Below are positions 1 to 9,287 of a stretch of 21,521 nt of DNA, one piece after another. Under the pieces are notes generated by a model. It did not search any database. It was given only the letters and a program-made list of their open reading frames with translations, and was not told the origin of the DNA. A program made the translations under genes and the position numbers. The first letter of the stretch is position 1. Each line of letters begins with the position of its first letter. This DNA is from UPXZ01 sp964634605. Its GTDB lineage: Bacteria; Bacteroidota; Bacteroidia; Bacteroidales; Paludibacteraceae. The stretch lies in contig CAZWLJ010000046.1 of NCBI GenBank assembly GCA_964634605.1, positions 1 to 21,521 of the forward strand, given 5' to 3'.

Positions 1-52
1 CCAGGACCCCATCCTTAAAAGGGATGTGCTCTACCTGCTGAGCTACTGAATC
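1..52 (-). tRNA. tRNA-Lys(TTT), partial (3' end outside window)
   Basis: This is the downstream copy of a tandem tRNA-Lys pair. It reads from G1 at 52 and is cut by the window edge in the T arm. All 52 visible bases are identical to the complete copy at 81..153. The D arm, the anticodon stem CATCC/GGATG and the loop CTTTTAA with anticodon TTT are all present. A 28-bp spacer separates it from the upstream copy, so both are probably processed from one transcript. Confidence 0.93.
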
Positions 53-80
53 TCCGTGATGTATTTGCTTTTTATTTAAG

Positions 81-153
81 TGATTCAGCTGGGGCTCGAA
101 CCCAGGACCCCATCCTTAAAAGGGATGTGCTCTACCTGCTGAGCTACTGAATC
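81..153 (-). tRNA. tRNA-Lys(TTT)
   Basis: This is a complete 73-nt tRNA. The seven-base acceptor stem pairs perfectly (GATTCAG with CTGAATC) and the discriminator is A73. The D arm starts TAGCTCAG. The anticodon stem CATCC/GGATG encloses the loop CTTTTAA, giving anticodon TTT (lysine, AAA/AAG codons). The T arm carries GGTTCGAGCC. The 3' CCA is not encoded (the next bases are CTT), so it must be added by CCA nucleotidyltransferase, as is usual in Bacteroidota. A matching promoter lies just upstream at 172..202. Confidence 0.97.
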
Positions 154-171
154 CTATTTCAAAAGCGGATG

Positions 172-202
172 CAAAGATACTTCTTTTTTTTGGATGAGCA
201 AA
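172..202 (-). promoter_or_regulatory. Bacteroidetes-type promoter of the tRNA-Lys pair
   Basis: On the minus strand, TTTG (199..202) is followed after exactly 19 bp by TATCTTTG (172..179). This matches the Bacteroidetes primary sigma factor consensus TTTG-N19-21-TAnnTTTG with no mismatch. The -7 box ends 18 bp upstream of tRNA base G1 at 153, leaving room for a short 5' leader. The tRNAs therefore probably do not depend on read-through from pbpC. Confidence 0.75.
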
Positions 203-267
203 TCAAACTTCTCTTTTTTTATGAAAAAATACGATTCTGCATTTTATAAGTATCTCAAATCAAGTTA

Positions 268-342
268 CTTTTCATGATGTGAAAAAGCTGAGCCGCGAAA
301 AAAGACATCAGCCTGCTTGCTGTTTTGATGTTCCGGACATCA
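268..342. other. Two short hairpins between pbpC and the tRNA genes
   Basis: Two inverted repeats lie just past the pbpC stop codon. One pairs TGATGT with ACATCA around a 5-nt loop (326..342). The other pairs TTTTCA with TGAAAA around a 5-nt loop (269..285). Neither is followed by a run of U in the minus-strand transcript, so neither is a canonical intrinsic terminator for pbpC. The first would have a T-tract only if read on the plus strand. They may be 3' end or stability structures; nothing else is recognisable between 203 and 347. Confidence 0.35.
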
Positions 343-347
343 TTTTT

Positions 348-2711
348 TCATTTCAGAATAAACTTTGTTGTCAGTGTGTTTCCGTTTTCGTCAACTACTA
401 TTAAGGCGTGTTCTCCTGTGGCAGGCTGCATTTCCAGTTTATGAATATCAGACGTTTCTCCTATGTATTTCTCATCCAGATGCCAGAAAACTTTGGCGGA
501 AGGATTCCGGTGTGCAAGTTCAAAAACCACTTTTCCGGGTGAACCATCCAGCTGTTTCGGTAAACTGATGACGGCATTTGGATAGGGATAGATGAATTGC
601 ATTGTCTGGTCGTAAGTCCCCTGCATGCATTCGGGTGAAAACGGCGGGATGGTGCGGTAATTTGGATGCTGCTGTTTATAATACCATTCCCAGGAAGGCG
701 GAAGCACAAACATTGAAACAGCCTTAATACCGCGATTACCGGCACACTGCTCGAAAACCTGATACTGTTCGTCGTCGGTAACGTGGATTATTTTGTGATA
801 TAAACATGCTTTTCCCTGTAAACTTTTGCGAGGCACTAAAATAGTATCAAGCGAAGCTTCGGGACAATTCAAACCTTTCAGCAGCCCGCTCTCGCTGCAT
901 ACGGTTGCTTCGCGCAGTTCGTTGTAGGGTGCCTGAAACCACGAGGTGGCGGGAAGTAAATTAAATAAATCAAACATGACCCGGGCAGAAGTACGGGCTC
1001 CGGTCAGTCCCGGACGACCTTCACCGCTGGCATTGCCTGTCCATACGGCAATAAGATATTCGGGGGTAACACCAACAGCCCAGCCGTCTCTGAACCCGAA
1101 ACTCGTACCTGTTTTCCAGGCTACTTTCCGGACCGACGGGATAAATTGCCAGTCAATCTCTTCCGGGCGGTTCACGTTGGTCATGGCTTCTAAGGTTATC
1201 CAGGCGGCACCTGCATTGAATATTGGTGCCGAAGTCTTTTTATGCACTTGTTTTTTCTTCTCGAACTGAACCGTAAAGTCTTCTTTTTCAAAATAATCCT
1301 TAGTGCGGTTGAAGTCGTTAACCGTTCGGGCGAGATGCGAAAATCCATTTGCAATTTCCCATAATGTGCCTTCAGCTCCACCTAAAATTAACGAAAGACC
1401 ATAGTATTCAGCAGTTTTGGTAAGTGTACTCAGGCCTGTTTTCCGGAGGAAATCATAAAAATTGGGTACTCCGTATTTACGAAGTGCAATTACCCAGGGA
1501 ACATTGAGCGAACGGGCAAGTGCTTCGTCGGCCGGAACGGCTCCGTCATACTGTAAACTGAAATTTTTCGGAGCAAAACCGTTGATATTTATCGGAAAAT
1601 CGGGCAGGAGTTCAGCAGGCAGTATTTGCCCTTCCTGAAGCATGGCACAATAAAGAAAGGGCTTCAGCAGGCTTCCGGTACTTCGGGGCGACTGAATGAT
1701 ATCAACCTGATTCCCGGCGGTTTTTTTCTGAAAATCCACATTTCCGCTATATGTCAGGACATTATTTTCGCGGATATCAACTATCAGGGCTGCCAGATTA
1801 AAGATTCCGTTCTGAGAAAATTCAGCATTCCATTTTTCGAGCACCTCGTCGGCCTGCAGCTGCAATTGCTTGTCGACAGTTGAGATGGAGTGAATGCCGG
1901 GACTCGTCAGAAAGAATCGGGTAACCAGATGAGGAGCTATTTGGGGTAATTCATGCGGCTGAGCCGGAAGTGGCTCTGATATGGCAAGCCGGTAATCGGT
2001 TTCATCCAGCAGATTATTGACCAGCAGACGTTTCAACAGCCTGTTTCGTTTGTCAGTGAGGGCATTTCGGTTTTTGCCGAAGTGCATCAATGATGGCGAG
2101 TTGGGCAATACAGCCAGTGTACATGCTTCGGCCCACGACAGCATGGTGCTGCTGTGCCCGAAATATCTCCAGGCTGCGGCATTGATTCCCACTACATTAC
2201 CTCCCATAGGTGCGTGAGAAGCATACATGGTAAGTATTTCGTCTTTTGAAAAAGAGAGTTCGATCCGTACAGCCAGTATCATCTCGATCATTTTTTCAAA
2301 AAAAGTCCGTTTGTTTTGCCGCATCAGACGGATTGTCTGCATGCTGATGGTGCTTCCGCCGCTTACAATTCGCTTATTGCGCAGGTTCTGAATTGTGGCA
2401 CGTGCTACTGCCAGCGGATTTACTCCGAAATGATACGGGAAATAACGATCTTCATATTGAATAACACAAATTTTGTAGTTTTGAGGAACAGAATCAGACG
2501 GAGGAAACCGCCACTGCCCGTCAGCAGCAATCCTGGCGCCAAGCAATTCGCCATTTCTGTCCGAAACCATTGTGCTGTAAGGCTTGCTGAAAAGAGGTTT
2601 CGGCAAGCTAAATGCAAACCATAGCAACAGAAACAGGGTAATGAGCACAACCATTTTTTTCCCGGTTTTTAACGACCGGAATTTATGGTAAACAAATTTG
2701 AGAACGTTCAT
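348..2711 (-). CDS. pbpC: Penicillin-binding protein 1C (bifunctional transglycosylase/transpeptidase)
   Basis: This 787-residue class A penicillin-binding protein polymerises and cross-links peptidoglycan at the outer face of the inner membrane. A basic N-terminus leads into one membrane anchor (about residues 20-37). The GT51 glycosyltransferase domain follows, with catalytic Glu in YEDRYF (E87) and the GGSTISMQ motif at 118-125. The transpeptidase domain has S347-LLK350, S401-L-N403 and KTGT at 533-536, so all catalytic boxes are intact. The last 90 or so residues, starting near FIYPYPNAVI, resemble the PBP1C-specific C-terminal domain (BiPBP_C). Length is close to E. coli PbpC (770 aa). 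The gene starts 13 bp after the alpha-2-macroglobulin stop codon, reproducing the conserved yfhM-pbpC pairing, in which PBP1C is thought to mend wall damage while the macroglobulin traps proteases. Confidence 0.95.
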   Translation of the reverse strand: MNVLKFVYHKFRSLKTGKKMVVLITLFLLLWFAFSLPKPLFSKPYSTMVSDRNGELLGARIAADGQWRFPPSDSVPQNYKICVIQYEDRYFPYHFGVNPLAVARATIQNLRNKRIVSGGSTISMQTIRLMRQNKRTFFEKMIEMILAVRIELSFSKDEILTMYASHAPMGGNVVGINAAAWRYFGHSSTMLSWAEACTLAVLPNSPSLMHFGKNRNALTDKRNRLLKRLLVNNLLDETDYRLAISEPLPAQPHELPQIAPHLVTRFFLTSPGIHSISTVDKQLQLQADEVLEKWNAEFSQNGIFNLAALIVDIRENNVLTYSGNVDFQKKTAGNQVDIIQSPRSTGSLLKPFLYCAMLQEGQILPAELLPDFPININGFAPKNFSLQYDGAVPADEALARSLNVPWVIALRKYGVPNFYDFLRKTGLSTLTKTAEYYGLSLILGGAEGTLWEIANGFSHLARTVNDFNRTKDYFEKEDFTVQFEKKKQVHKKTSAPIFNAGAAWITLEAMTNVNRPEEIDWQFIPSVRKVAWKTGTSFGFRDGWAVGVTPEYLIAVWTGNASGEGRPGLTGARTSARVMFDLFNLLPATSWFQAPYNELREATVCSESGLLKGLNCPEASLDTILVPRKSLQGKACLYHKIIHVTDDEQYQVFEQCAGNRGIKAVSMFVLPPSWEWYYKQQHPNYRTIPPFSPECMQGTYDQTMQFIYPYPNAVISLPKQLDGSPGKVVFELAHRNPSAKVFWHLDEKYIGETSDIHKLEMQPATGEHALIVVDENGNTLTTKFILK

Positions 2712-2724
2712 TTTTTTCAGAAAT

Positions 2725-5700
2725 TTATTCCACTTTTACCCACATCCCGGTAGTTCTGGCTTGTTCGGCAGGCGCATACATTGCCTGACAGGAGACGGGA
2801 GGGTAATAGAAAAATCCCCTGAAAGAGGCTTGCAGACGAACGTTGAAGAATTTTGACTCACCTGCGGCAAGGTTGAAGTAGGTCAGAATCCTGTCGTCGC
2901 GAATGTCCTGATAGTTGAAATTTGCCTTGTCTGAACCAGTCGCACCATTCATCACTCTTTCGTTAAATATTTCCCAGCCCGACGGAAATATCTGAACAAG
3001 TGCTAAATCTGTTAAATCCTGATTGCTGGTATTCTGTACGGCAACGACTGCTGTAATTTCCTGTCCCTGCTTCAGAATTTTGACATCCGATAGGCTACCG
3101 TTTTTGCCGGAGTATGAAACAGTGAGTCTGACAGGTGATTGAGCCGTTCCTTGCTGAGCCTGTACAGGTGCCTCTTCAAGCGGTTGAGTGCGGCAGGTGA
3201 GGCGTGCAAACACTTTGGAGTTTCCGCGGTTGGCGATACTCACCCGGAGATTTCCGGAAGGTTTCAGGTCGAGTTGATGGAAAGGCTGAGGAGTGTTAAT
3301 CCTGTCCATCTTTTTACCATTGATGCTCCAGTCAACATCGATATTTCCTTTACCCATTTTTTCGGCCAGTTTTTGCATGGCTATGAGCCCAAAAGCAGCA
3401 GTTTGTGTAGAAATGATTTCACCCGACAGGGCATTGGCTACTGAAGATGCCAGGGCAAGCGCTTTTTCGGTTTGTCCGAGCAACAGATAAGTCTCCATCA
3501 TCATAGCCTGGTCCCGTGCCGGAGTTCCGTATGTGTCGTTGTTGAATGTATAAGTATCGATCTGTGTGTTCTGGTTGAAAATCAATTCACTTGCAACATC
3601 TTTTTTCCCGGCCAGTGCGTATGCCGAGGCCAGCTGCCATCTTGCCTGAATGTTCAGTTCCTTCAATTCACGCAGCCGGTTCATGGCTCCTGATTCAGTT
3701 TTCCCGACCCGTGCCAGGGAATAAAGCCGGTAAGCTTGCTGCAACTGGGTCATAGACAAGCCGTAATAATGTCTGAAGGGATTAGCCGGGGTCCAGTTTC
3801 GTGCATTTTTCTGCTGAAACTGAATCCATTTTGAGATTACATTTTCCGGAACCTCATATCCTTGTTGCCTGGCTTCAGTCAGAAAATGTCCGGCATATGT
3901 GCTTACCCATTCCGAAGGGTACGGATCGCTGCTCCAGTAAACAAATCCGCCATCGGGCAACTGTCTCGACGACAGCACATGTATAATCTCATCCACTTTT
4001 TCTGTGTATTGTTTCTTTTCTTCAGGAGTAAGTTTCACAAAATCTTTCACGAAAAGCAGTGGAAATCCCTGAGATGTGATTTGTTCGGTGCAGGAGTGAG
4101 GATAATTCAGAAGAAACTGAAGGTTTTTTTGAAAACTGATTCCCGGCAAACGGGATAACTCCAGTTTTGCCCAGTCATTCGGTCCGGTATTGTCTGTACT
4201 GAGGGTTAACAAAGCATTTTTCCTCATATTGATAAGTGCTGATTTCGAAACAATAACTTGCGGATTCGGATTTCTGATTCCTATATCAATGGTTTCGGTG
4301 AAAGAGTCGCCATTGGCTGTCGATTTGATCACAATATGCTCTTTGCCTGTTCTGGCTTCGGTTTTAAATCTGAACATTACTAATTTATCACCCGGTTTTT
4401 CGAAAGTGACGTTTTTCGAAACACCATCTGCCGGTTTCAGCAGGCCTTCTGTCCGGACTGATATTTTCACGTTTCTCACGTTTTTATCTGTTACAAACAC
4501 ATTGACAGGCATATAGACTTCTTCTTTTGGGCCGAGCACTCGTGGCAGAGTTGTCAAAGTCATGAGCGGGCTTTTTACCTGTACTGTTTTTTCAGCGCTT
4601 CCGTAAGCACTGTTTCCACCCCCTACAACCATTACACGCACAGAACCTACGTATGCTGATGGTTTGATTCTGTGTGATTTACTTTCGCCTGGTTTGATTG
4701 TGAATGGTCCCATGAATTTCACCAGCGGTTTGAACCGGTTAACTTTGTCGCTCGATGCTTTCAGTGCCTCATCGCCTCCGATGCTCAGTAGTGGCCCGAG
4801 TATTCCCGTTTGAACGCCCAGCACGCGGTCAAACAAATCCCATGTGCGCACACCGAGTGCTTCACGCGTGTAAAATTCATTCCACGGATTCGGGGTTTTG
4901 AATGCCGTCAGATCAAGCAATCCCTCATCGACAATGGCAAGCGTATATGTCATTGGCTTTCCCGATTTTTCGGAAACGGTAACCGTGAATTCTTTTTCGG
5001 GTCGCAATTCGCCCGGCATAGTTATTTGCGGATTTAGTTTGGTGTCTTTATTATCAATATTTACGCTTAAAACTCCGTACATCCGGATGGGCAGGTCGTT
5101 GTTTTTTTGTGAGTGAGGTTGCAGCAGGGTGGCAAAAACGTAAATGTTCGGATTCATGTCTTCGGTTATCCTGAAAGAATATTGTGTGTCTTTGTCCGCC
5201 GAAGTTTTCAACCATTGACGCTGAATAATGGCCGAACCGTTTTCGATACTTATCAAAACATGACCGTCGGAGCTTTTCGGAATAGTTACGGTTGCTTTTT
5301 CGCCGACAGAATAATTCTCCTTGTCTGTAGAGAAAGAAAGCATGGTGATTCCGTTAGGATCTGTTTTCACAGAGCGACCCCGTGAGGCAGGCCAGTCCAC
5401 ATAGAATACCATTCCGGTGGTATGACCACTTTCGGAGTCTTTTGCAACGACCAGATAGCGTCCCCACTCAGGATAATTGACCTGAAAACTGATTTTAGCA
5501 TTTCCAGCCCTGGTTTGGATATTTCCTTTAGCAACAGGCCTAACTGCCGTGTTGTTGATATAGGAATCCAGGTTTTCATCGGTGCTGTTCCACCACCAGC
5601 TCCACTCGAGTTTGTAAATTTTGTAATCCACAGTCCGGTTCACTTTTTCCCCCTGAGGACTCACTGTGATAACATCAAAGACGAGTTTTTTATCTGTTTC

Positions 5701-8310
5701 AAGAAATTCATTTTTATGGTTTGCCGGTGATTTAATGCCCACATAAGCACTGAAAGGCGAGTAGTATACGGTTTGAGAGTAAAAAGACATATCACCGCCG
5801 GTTTCAAAAACCCTCGATAAAATATTACCGCGCAGCATGCCGGGAGCAGTTTCGGCTGCCGGAATTTTTTCATTCACAGTAGCTGAACCTGTCTGGTTGA
5901 GCACTCCTTCAAAAACAGTATATTTTCCAGATTCGAATGTTACCAACGGATTATTGAATGTGTACCGGGTATAATCCTTAAAAGGAAATTCGGTTTTTGA
6001 CAGTGAGAGCTCTACGTCGGCTTTCAGATTGGATGCCGGGGAGCCGTGTAACCATCGGGAGGTGAGTACTCCGGAAATAATTCCTTTTTTTGCATCGATG
6101 ATGGTATCGGTTTCGAATCGAACCTTAAGCCGGTTAGGTTTGATGGTCTCAACTCTGAGGCTTTTGTAGAAATGAGTTCCGCCCACTTTTACGTAGGCTT
6201 GCCAGCTTCCGGTTTGAGCTGCCGGAGAAACAGGAATATCAAACGTGTAGAAGCCATTCATGCCCTCTGTTTTCACCTGCCGCATATAAAACTGGCGCGA
6301 GGGTGTGTAAACTTCAAGTGATACGGGATGTCCTTTGGGGAGTTTATGAGTTTTATCCTCAAGAATAAAAGTAAGCCGGATGGTATCTCCCGGACGCCAC
6401 ACTCCGCGTTCACCGTAAAGATATCCCTTCAGTCCTTTCTGAATTTCCTTGCCGCTCACATCAAAATTACTAAGCGACAACGAAACCTCTTCTTTAACTT
6501 CCAGATAACCGGTATCTTTTCCTTTTGTAACCGTCACAACGAATGGTTTTGAATTTCCCAAATCAATTTCCGCAAATCCGTCGCCGTCCGTTTTAGCTGT
6601 ACCGGTCTGTTGCAGCTGGTAATTATAAACTTTTACTGTTGCACCCTGAAGCGGTTTGGTAGTCAGAATATCAGTAACTGCTACCAATATTCTGCCGTTG
6701 TTTCCTCTTTTGGCAATAATACCGATATTTGAAGCCATTACCATCGTTTCGGCATTCCGGCTGCTGCTCATGTAGTATGAAGCCTTGCACGGATCTTCCC
6801 GTTCGTCCCAGTTGTAATTATCCCAGTCGATATCCTCGTAATAATCAGGGTATGGCTCATCCCACTTGTCCGACTCTTCGGGTGTGAGCAGATTATCGTC
6901 AAAACGCGTCATTGAATAATGTTTCGGTTGTATGGGTTTGTTCTCGTTGCACCGGTAAAGTGAGTAATCCTGCTTCATTGACAGCTGGATCATGTAGATA
7001 GCTCCCGGGTCTTCTTTAATCATGGGTGCCAGGTTGATCGAGAAGTTGTTCCATTTGCTCAGATCCACCGTTTTGTCTTCATCGAGGCGAATCCGGATTT
7101 TTTTTATCAACCGGCCGAAACGGCGTATCTCATTCGGATTGCTGTCGCCTAAAGTGTTGGATTGCAGATAGTAAAGAATGTTGTTCTGGTAAATTTTAAT
7201 GACTTTGACATCTACTGCCCACAGGTTTACTGCTTTGAATGGCAATATCAACTGGTCTGAATTCGGCAGGATATTGCCGCTTTTTTCAAACGAGATTTCG
7301 GGTTTTGTACTCTCCACGTTCAGTTTGTAAATATAGCTTTTGTCAAGGTTAAGTCCCGTGTTGTTTTGAATACCCTGGTTTATCTGCAGCGTTAAGTTTT
7401 TTTCGGGCATTGTTTCCGGGTAAATAATTATCACATTTTTTTCGCGCTGAAACGTGAAGTTGTTAACTTCGGGTATCGAAATCAGCCCTGTGATATCCTG
7501 TATCTGCGAAACCGGGTCGGAAAAGGTTAACCGGATTTGCGGAGTTGTTTTTTGGTTCATACGCACATCGCAGACCTGAAAAAAGGTAGTGGAAAGTGGC
7601 GGAATCAGGATGCTGTGTTTTGTGGTTTTTCTCACACCTATTGGCGTACCTTTTATTTCCAGGTCGTATTTCTGCTCTTTATCAGTTCGCCGGAGGCTGT
7701 CGATTGTTAACCGGAACAGAGTGGAATTTACCTGAGTAACCCTGATTGCAGTCTCTTTACCGGCATTTTTGAGGTGAATCATTTCTTTTACCGATTCGGG
7801 TGGTGCCGGATTGGCAAGTTGAATCTCCAGGTCAACAGCGTTCCATTCAGGTGCCGAAGAATTGACCGGGTAGTAAGGCAGTGCATCTACCGCATATTTT
7901 TGTTCATTTACCCGGATATTAAAAAGAAATTTTCTGAATTTTTTATCGACCTGAAGGACTTTATACAGATGAAAATTGATTTTGTAGTTTTTTCCGGGCT
8001 TCAAGGCTCCTTCGTCGGGCACAAACCGGATGGTGTTGGAATTTATCCAGTATGTTTTACCGCTCACTGACGGTGAAAACGAAAAGAGTTTTTCGTTCAT
8101 TTCTGAATTCAGCTCAACCGAAGGCATATCCTGCGCCAGCTCGACTTGAATGTACGATTCGGGCGAAATATTTCCATAAGTGAATGCATGAATATATCGT
8201 GCGAATTCGGGGTCAACAGCTGAGATATTCTTATTGCATGAATCAAGAAAAAATGCCATGACACACATAACAATGAATGTTGCTACGGACAAAAAAACAT
8301 GTTTTTTCAT
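2725..8310 (-). CDS. Bacterial alpha-2-macroglobulin family lipoprotein (thioester type)
   Basis: This 1861-residue envelope protein of the bacterial alpha-2-macroglobulin family probably traps proteases that reach the periplasm. The N-terminus is a lipoprotein signal with lipobox LDSC (C25). A long series of beta-sandwich (MG) domains follows. An MG2-type domain lies around residues 630-740 (near RGVWRPGDTIRL), and the Bacteroidota-typical WSWWWNS stretch is near 900. The A2M domain is around 1200-1250, and the helical thioester domain spans about 1380-1690. The thioester motif C1407-T-E-Q1410 is intact, so covalent capture of a protease is possible; many family members have Leu or Val where this has Thr. 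Identification is by family resemblance and by the downstream pbpC, 13 bp away. The length is larger than E. coli YfhM (about 1650 aa), as is common in Bacteroidota. No convincing promoter was found in the 199 bp upstream. Confidence 0.93.
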   Translation of the reverse strand: MKKHVFLSVATFIVMCVMAFFLDSCNKNISAVDPEFARYIHAFTYGNISPESYIQVELAQDMPSVELNSEMNEKLFSFSPSVSGKTYWINSNTIRFVPDEGALKPGKNYKINFHLYKVLQVDKKFRKFLFNIRVNEQKYAVDALPYYPVNSSAPEWNAVDLEIQLANPAPPESVKEMIHLKNAGKETAIRVTQVNSTLFRLTIDSLRRTDKEQKYDLEIKGTPIGVRKTTKHSILIPPLSTTFFQVCDVRMNQKTTPQIRLTFSDPVSQIQDITGLISIPEVNNFTFQREKNVIIIYPETMPEKNLTLQINQGIQNNTGLNLDKSYIYKLNVESTKPEISFEKSGNILPNSDQLILPFKAVNLWAVDVKVIKIYQNNILYYLQSNTLGDSNPNEIRRFGRLIKKIRIRLDEDKTVDLSKWNNFSINLAPMIKEDPGAIYMIQLSMKQDYSLYRCNENKPIQPKHYSMTRFDDNLLTPEESDKWDEPYPDYYEDIDWDNYNWDEREDPCKASYYMSSSRNAETMVMASNIGIIAKRGNNGRILVAVTDILTTKPLQGATVKVYNYQLQQTGTAKTDGDGFAEIDLGNSKPFVVTVTKGKDTGYLEVKEEVSLSLSNFDVSGKEIQKGLKGYLYGERGVWRPGDTIRLTFILEDKTHKLPKGHPVSLEVYTPSRQFYMRQVKTEGMNGFYTFDIPVSPAAQTGSWQAYVKVGGTHFYKSLRVETIKPNRLKVRFETDTIIDAKKGIISGVLTSRWLHGSPASNLKADVELSLSKTEFPFKDYTRYTFNNPLVTFESGKYTVFEGVLNQTGSATVNEKIPAAETAPGMLRGNILSRVFETGGDMSFYSQTVYYSPFSAYVGIKSPANHKNEFLETDKKLVFDVITVSPQGEKVNRTVDYKIYKLEWSWWWNSTDENLDSYINNTAVRPVAKGNIQTRAGNAKISFQVNYPEWGRYLVVAKDSESGHTTGMVFYVDWPASRGRSVKTDPNGITMLSFSTDKENYSVGEKATVTIPKSSDGHVLISIENGSAIIQRQWLKTSADKDTQYSFRITEDMNPNIYVFATLLQPHSQKNNDLPIRMYGVLSVNIDNKDTKLNPQITMPGELRPEKEFTVTVSEKSGKPMTYTLAIVDEGLLDLTAFKTPNPWNEFYTREALGVRTWDLFDRVLGVQTGILGPLLSIGGDEALKASSDKVNRFKPLVKFMGPFTIKPGESKSHRIKPSAYVGSVRVMVVGGGNSAYGSAEKTVQVKSPLMTLTTLPRVLGPKEEVYMPVNVFVTDKNVRNVKISVRTEGLLKPADGVSKNVTFEKPGDKLVMFRFKTEARTGKEHIVIKSTANGDSFTETIDIGIRNPNPQVIVSKSALINMRKNALLTLSTDNTGPNDWAKLELSRLPGISFQKNLQFLLNYPHSCTEQITSQGFPLLFVKDFVKLTPEEKKQYTEKVDEIIHVLSSRQLPDGGFVYWSSDPYPSEWVSTYAGHFLTEARQQGYEVPENVISKWIQFQQKNARNWTPANPFRHYYGLSMTQLQQAYRLYSLARVGKTESGAMNRLRELKELNIQARWQLASAYALAGKKDVASELIFNQNTQIDTYTFNNDTYGTPARDQAMMMETYLLLGQTEKALALASSVANALSGEIISTQTAAFGLIAMQKLAEKMGKGNIDVDWSINGKKMDRINTPQPFHQLDLKPSGNLRVSIANRGNSKVFARLTCRTQPLEEAPVQAQQGTAQSPVRLTVSYSGKNGSLSDVKILKQGQEITAVVAVQNTSNQDLTDLALVQIFPSGWEIFNERVMNGATGSDKANFNYQDIRDDRILTYFNLAAGESKFFNVRLQASFRGFFYYPPVSCQAMYAPAEQARTTGMWVKVE

Positions 8311-8509
8311 ACAGCCGGATAATTAAAGGGTTGAAAACAGGGAGAGAACTATATTTTCTGTAAAATTAGCAAGAAAATATATACGAAAGTACGAAAAGAC
8401 CGATTATTATTGTCGATGAGAAAAAAACAATGAAACGGAGTGGTCGTAAAGAGCGAAATTTGTTTCCGGTGATGATTCTTTACTTTGACTGAAATTTCCG
8501 GTTCTGATT

Positions 8510-9256
8510 TTAAACGTAAATCATTTTCTTGGTCATACCGCCATCGATGGTGATATTTTCACCGTTGATAAAGTCGTTTTTCTCATCACACAGGAAAAGA
8601 CACATGCGGGCAATATCATTAGCTTTGCCAACACGGAGTGACGGATGCTGCTGGTGATCGGCTTCGGTGAGCGTATCGAAGTGGTAATTTTCAATCCAGC
8701 CAGGCGAAATGGAATTGACAGTAATGTGATATTTACTCAGCGAAATTGCCAGAGCATGAGTAAGTGAAAAGATTCCACCTTTTGAAGCCGAATAAGCTTC
8801 GGTGCCGGGTTCGCTCATCAGGAAACGGGTTGAACACAGGTTGATGATACGTCCGTAGGGATTTTTTGGTTCCTGATGTTCCCTGTGAATAGCCAGCAGG
8901 CGCGATGTGATAAAGGCCGAGCGCAGATTGATGTTGATTACCCGTTCAAAATCTTCGACAGAAACATCTTTAATATCTCCGAAATTGCCGACACCCACAT
9001 TATTGATGAGTATATCAATGTCACCCCACATGCCCAGCACTTGATTCACGGCATTTTCGAGTTCTGATTTGTCACCGGCATCGGCTTTGATAAACCTGGC
9101 TCCGGTTTCGGCTTCGAGTTGAGTACCTGAATGCTCGTCCACATCGCAAAAAGCCACCTGACAGCCTTCCAAAGCAAACGCCTCAACGATTGCTTTCCCG
9201 ATTCCTTTGGCAGCGCCTGTCACAAATACCCGTTTTGTCATGCCATTCATTTTCAA
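8510..9256 (-). CDS. Short-chain dehydrogenase/reductase (SDR family)
   Basis: This is a 248-residue classical SDR oxidoreductase, predicted cytoplasmic. The nucleotide-binding TGAAKGIG is at 13-20, and an acidic residue (D38) at the end of the second beta strand suggests preference for NAD(H) over NADP(H). The structural NNVG is at 85-88. The catalytic triad is visible as S142, Y155 and K159 (YSASK). The C-terminal NGENITIDGG is typical of the family. Substrate cannot be read from sequence. The start at 9256 lies 31 bp after the stop of the heme/propeller lipoprotein, so the gene is probably the last in that operon; an alternative ATG lies five codons in (9241). Its position near a chorismatase-like gene recalls EntA-type SDRs, which oxidise dihydrodiols made from chorismate, but this is inference only. 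Confidence 0.9.
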   Translation of the reverse strand: MKMNGMTKRVFVTGAAKGIGKAIVEAFALEGCQVAFCDVDEHSGTQLEAETGARFIKADAGDKSELENAVNQVLGMWGDIDILINNVGVGNFGDIKDVSVEDFERVININLRSAFITSRLLAIHREHQEPKNPYGRIINLCSTRFLMSEPGTEAYSASKGGIFSLTHALAISLSKYHITVNSISPGWIENYHFDTLTEADHQQHPSLRVGKANDIARMCLFLCDEKNDFINGENITIDGGMTKKMIYV

Positions 9257-9287
9257 TGTTATACTTCCGGATTTGACAAAAAACCGG

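Noticed and set aside
1..153. Integration (att) site at the tandem tRNA genes
   Set aside because: The repeated segment is the tRNA itself, and no integrase or mobile gene is present in the window.
326..348. Intrinsic terminator after pbpC
   Set aside because: The hairpin is followed by A-rich sequence in the minus-strand transcript; the T-run is on the wrong side for the genes present.
8374..8391. Promoter for the alpha-2-macroglobulin gene (TACTTTCG and TATATTTT on the minus strand)
   Set aside because: Each has one mismatch to TAnnTTTG and neither has a TTTG/TTG at the proper distance; too weak to list as a feature in an AT-rich gap.
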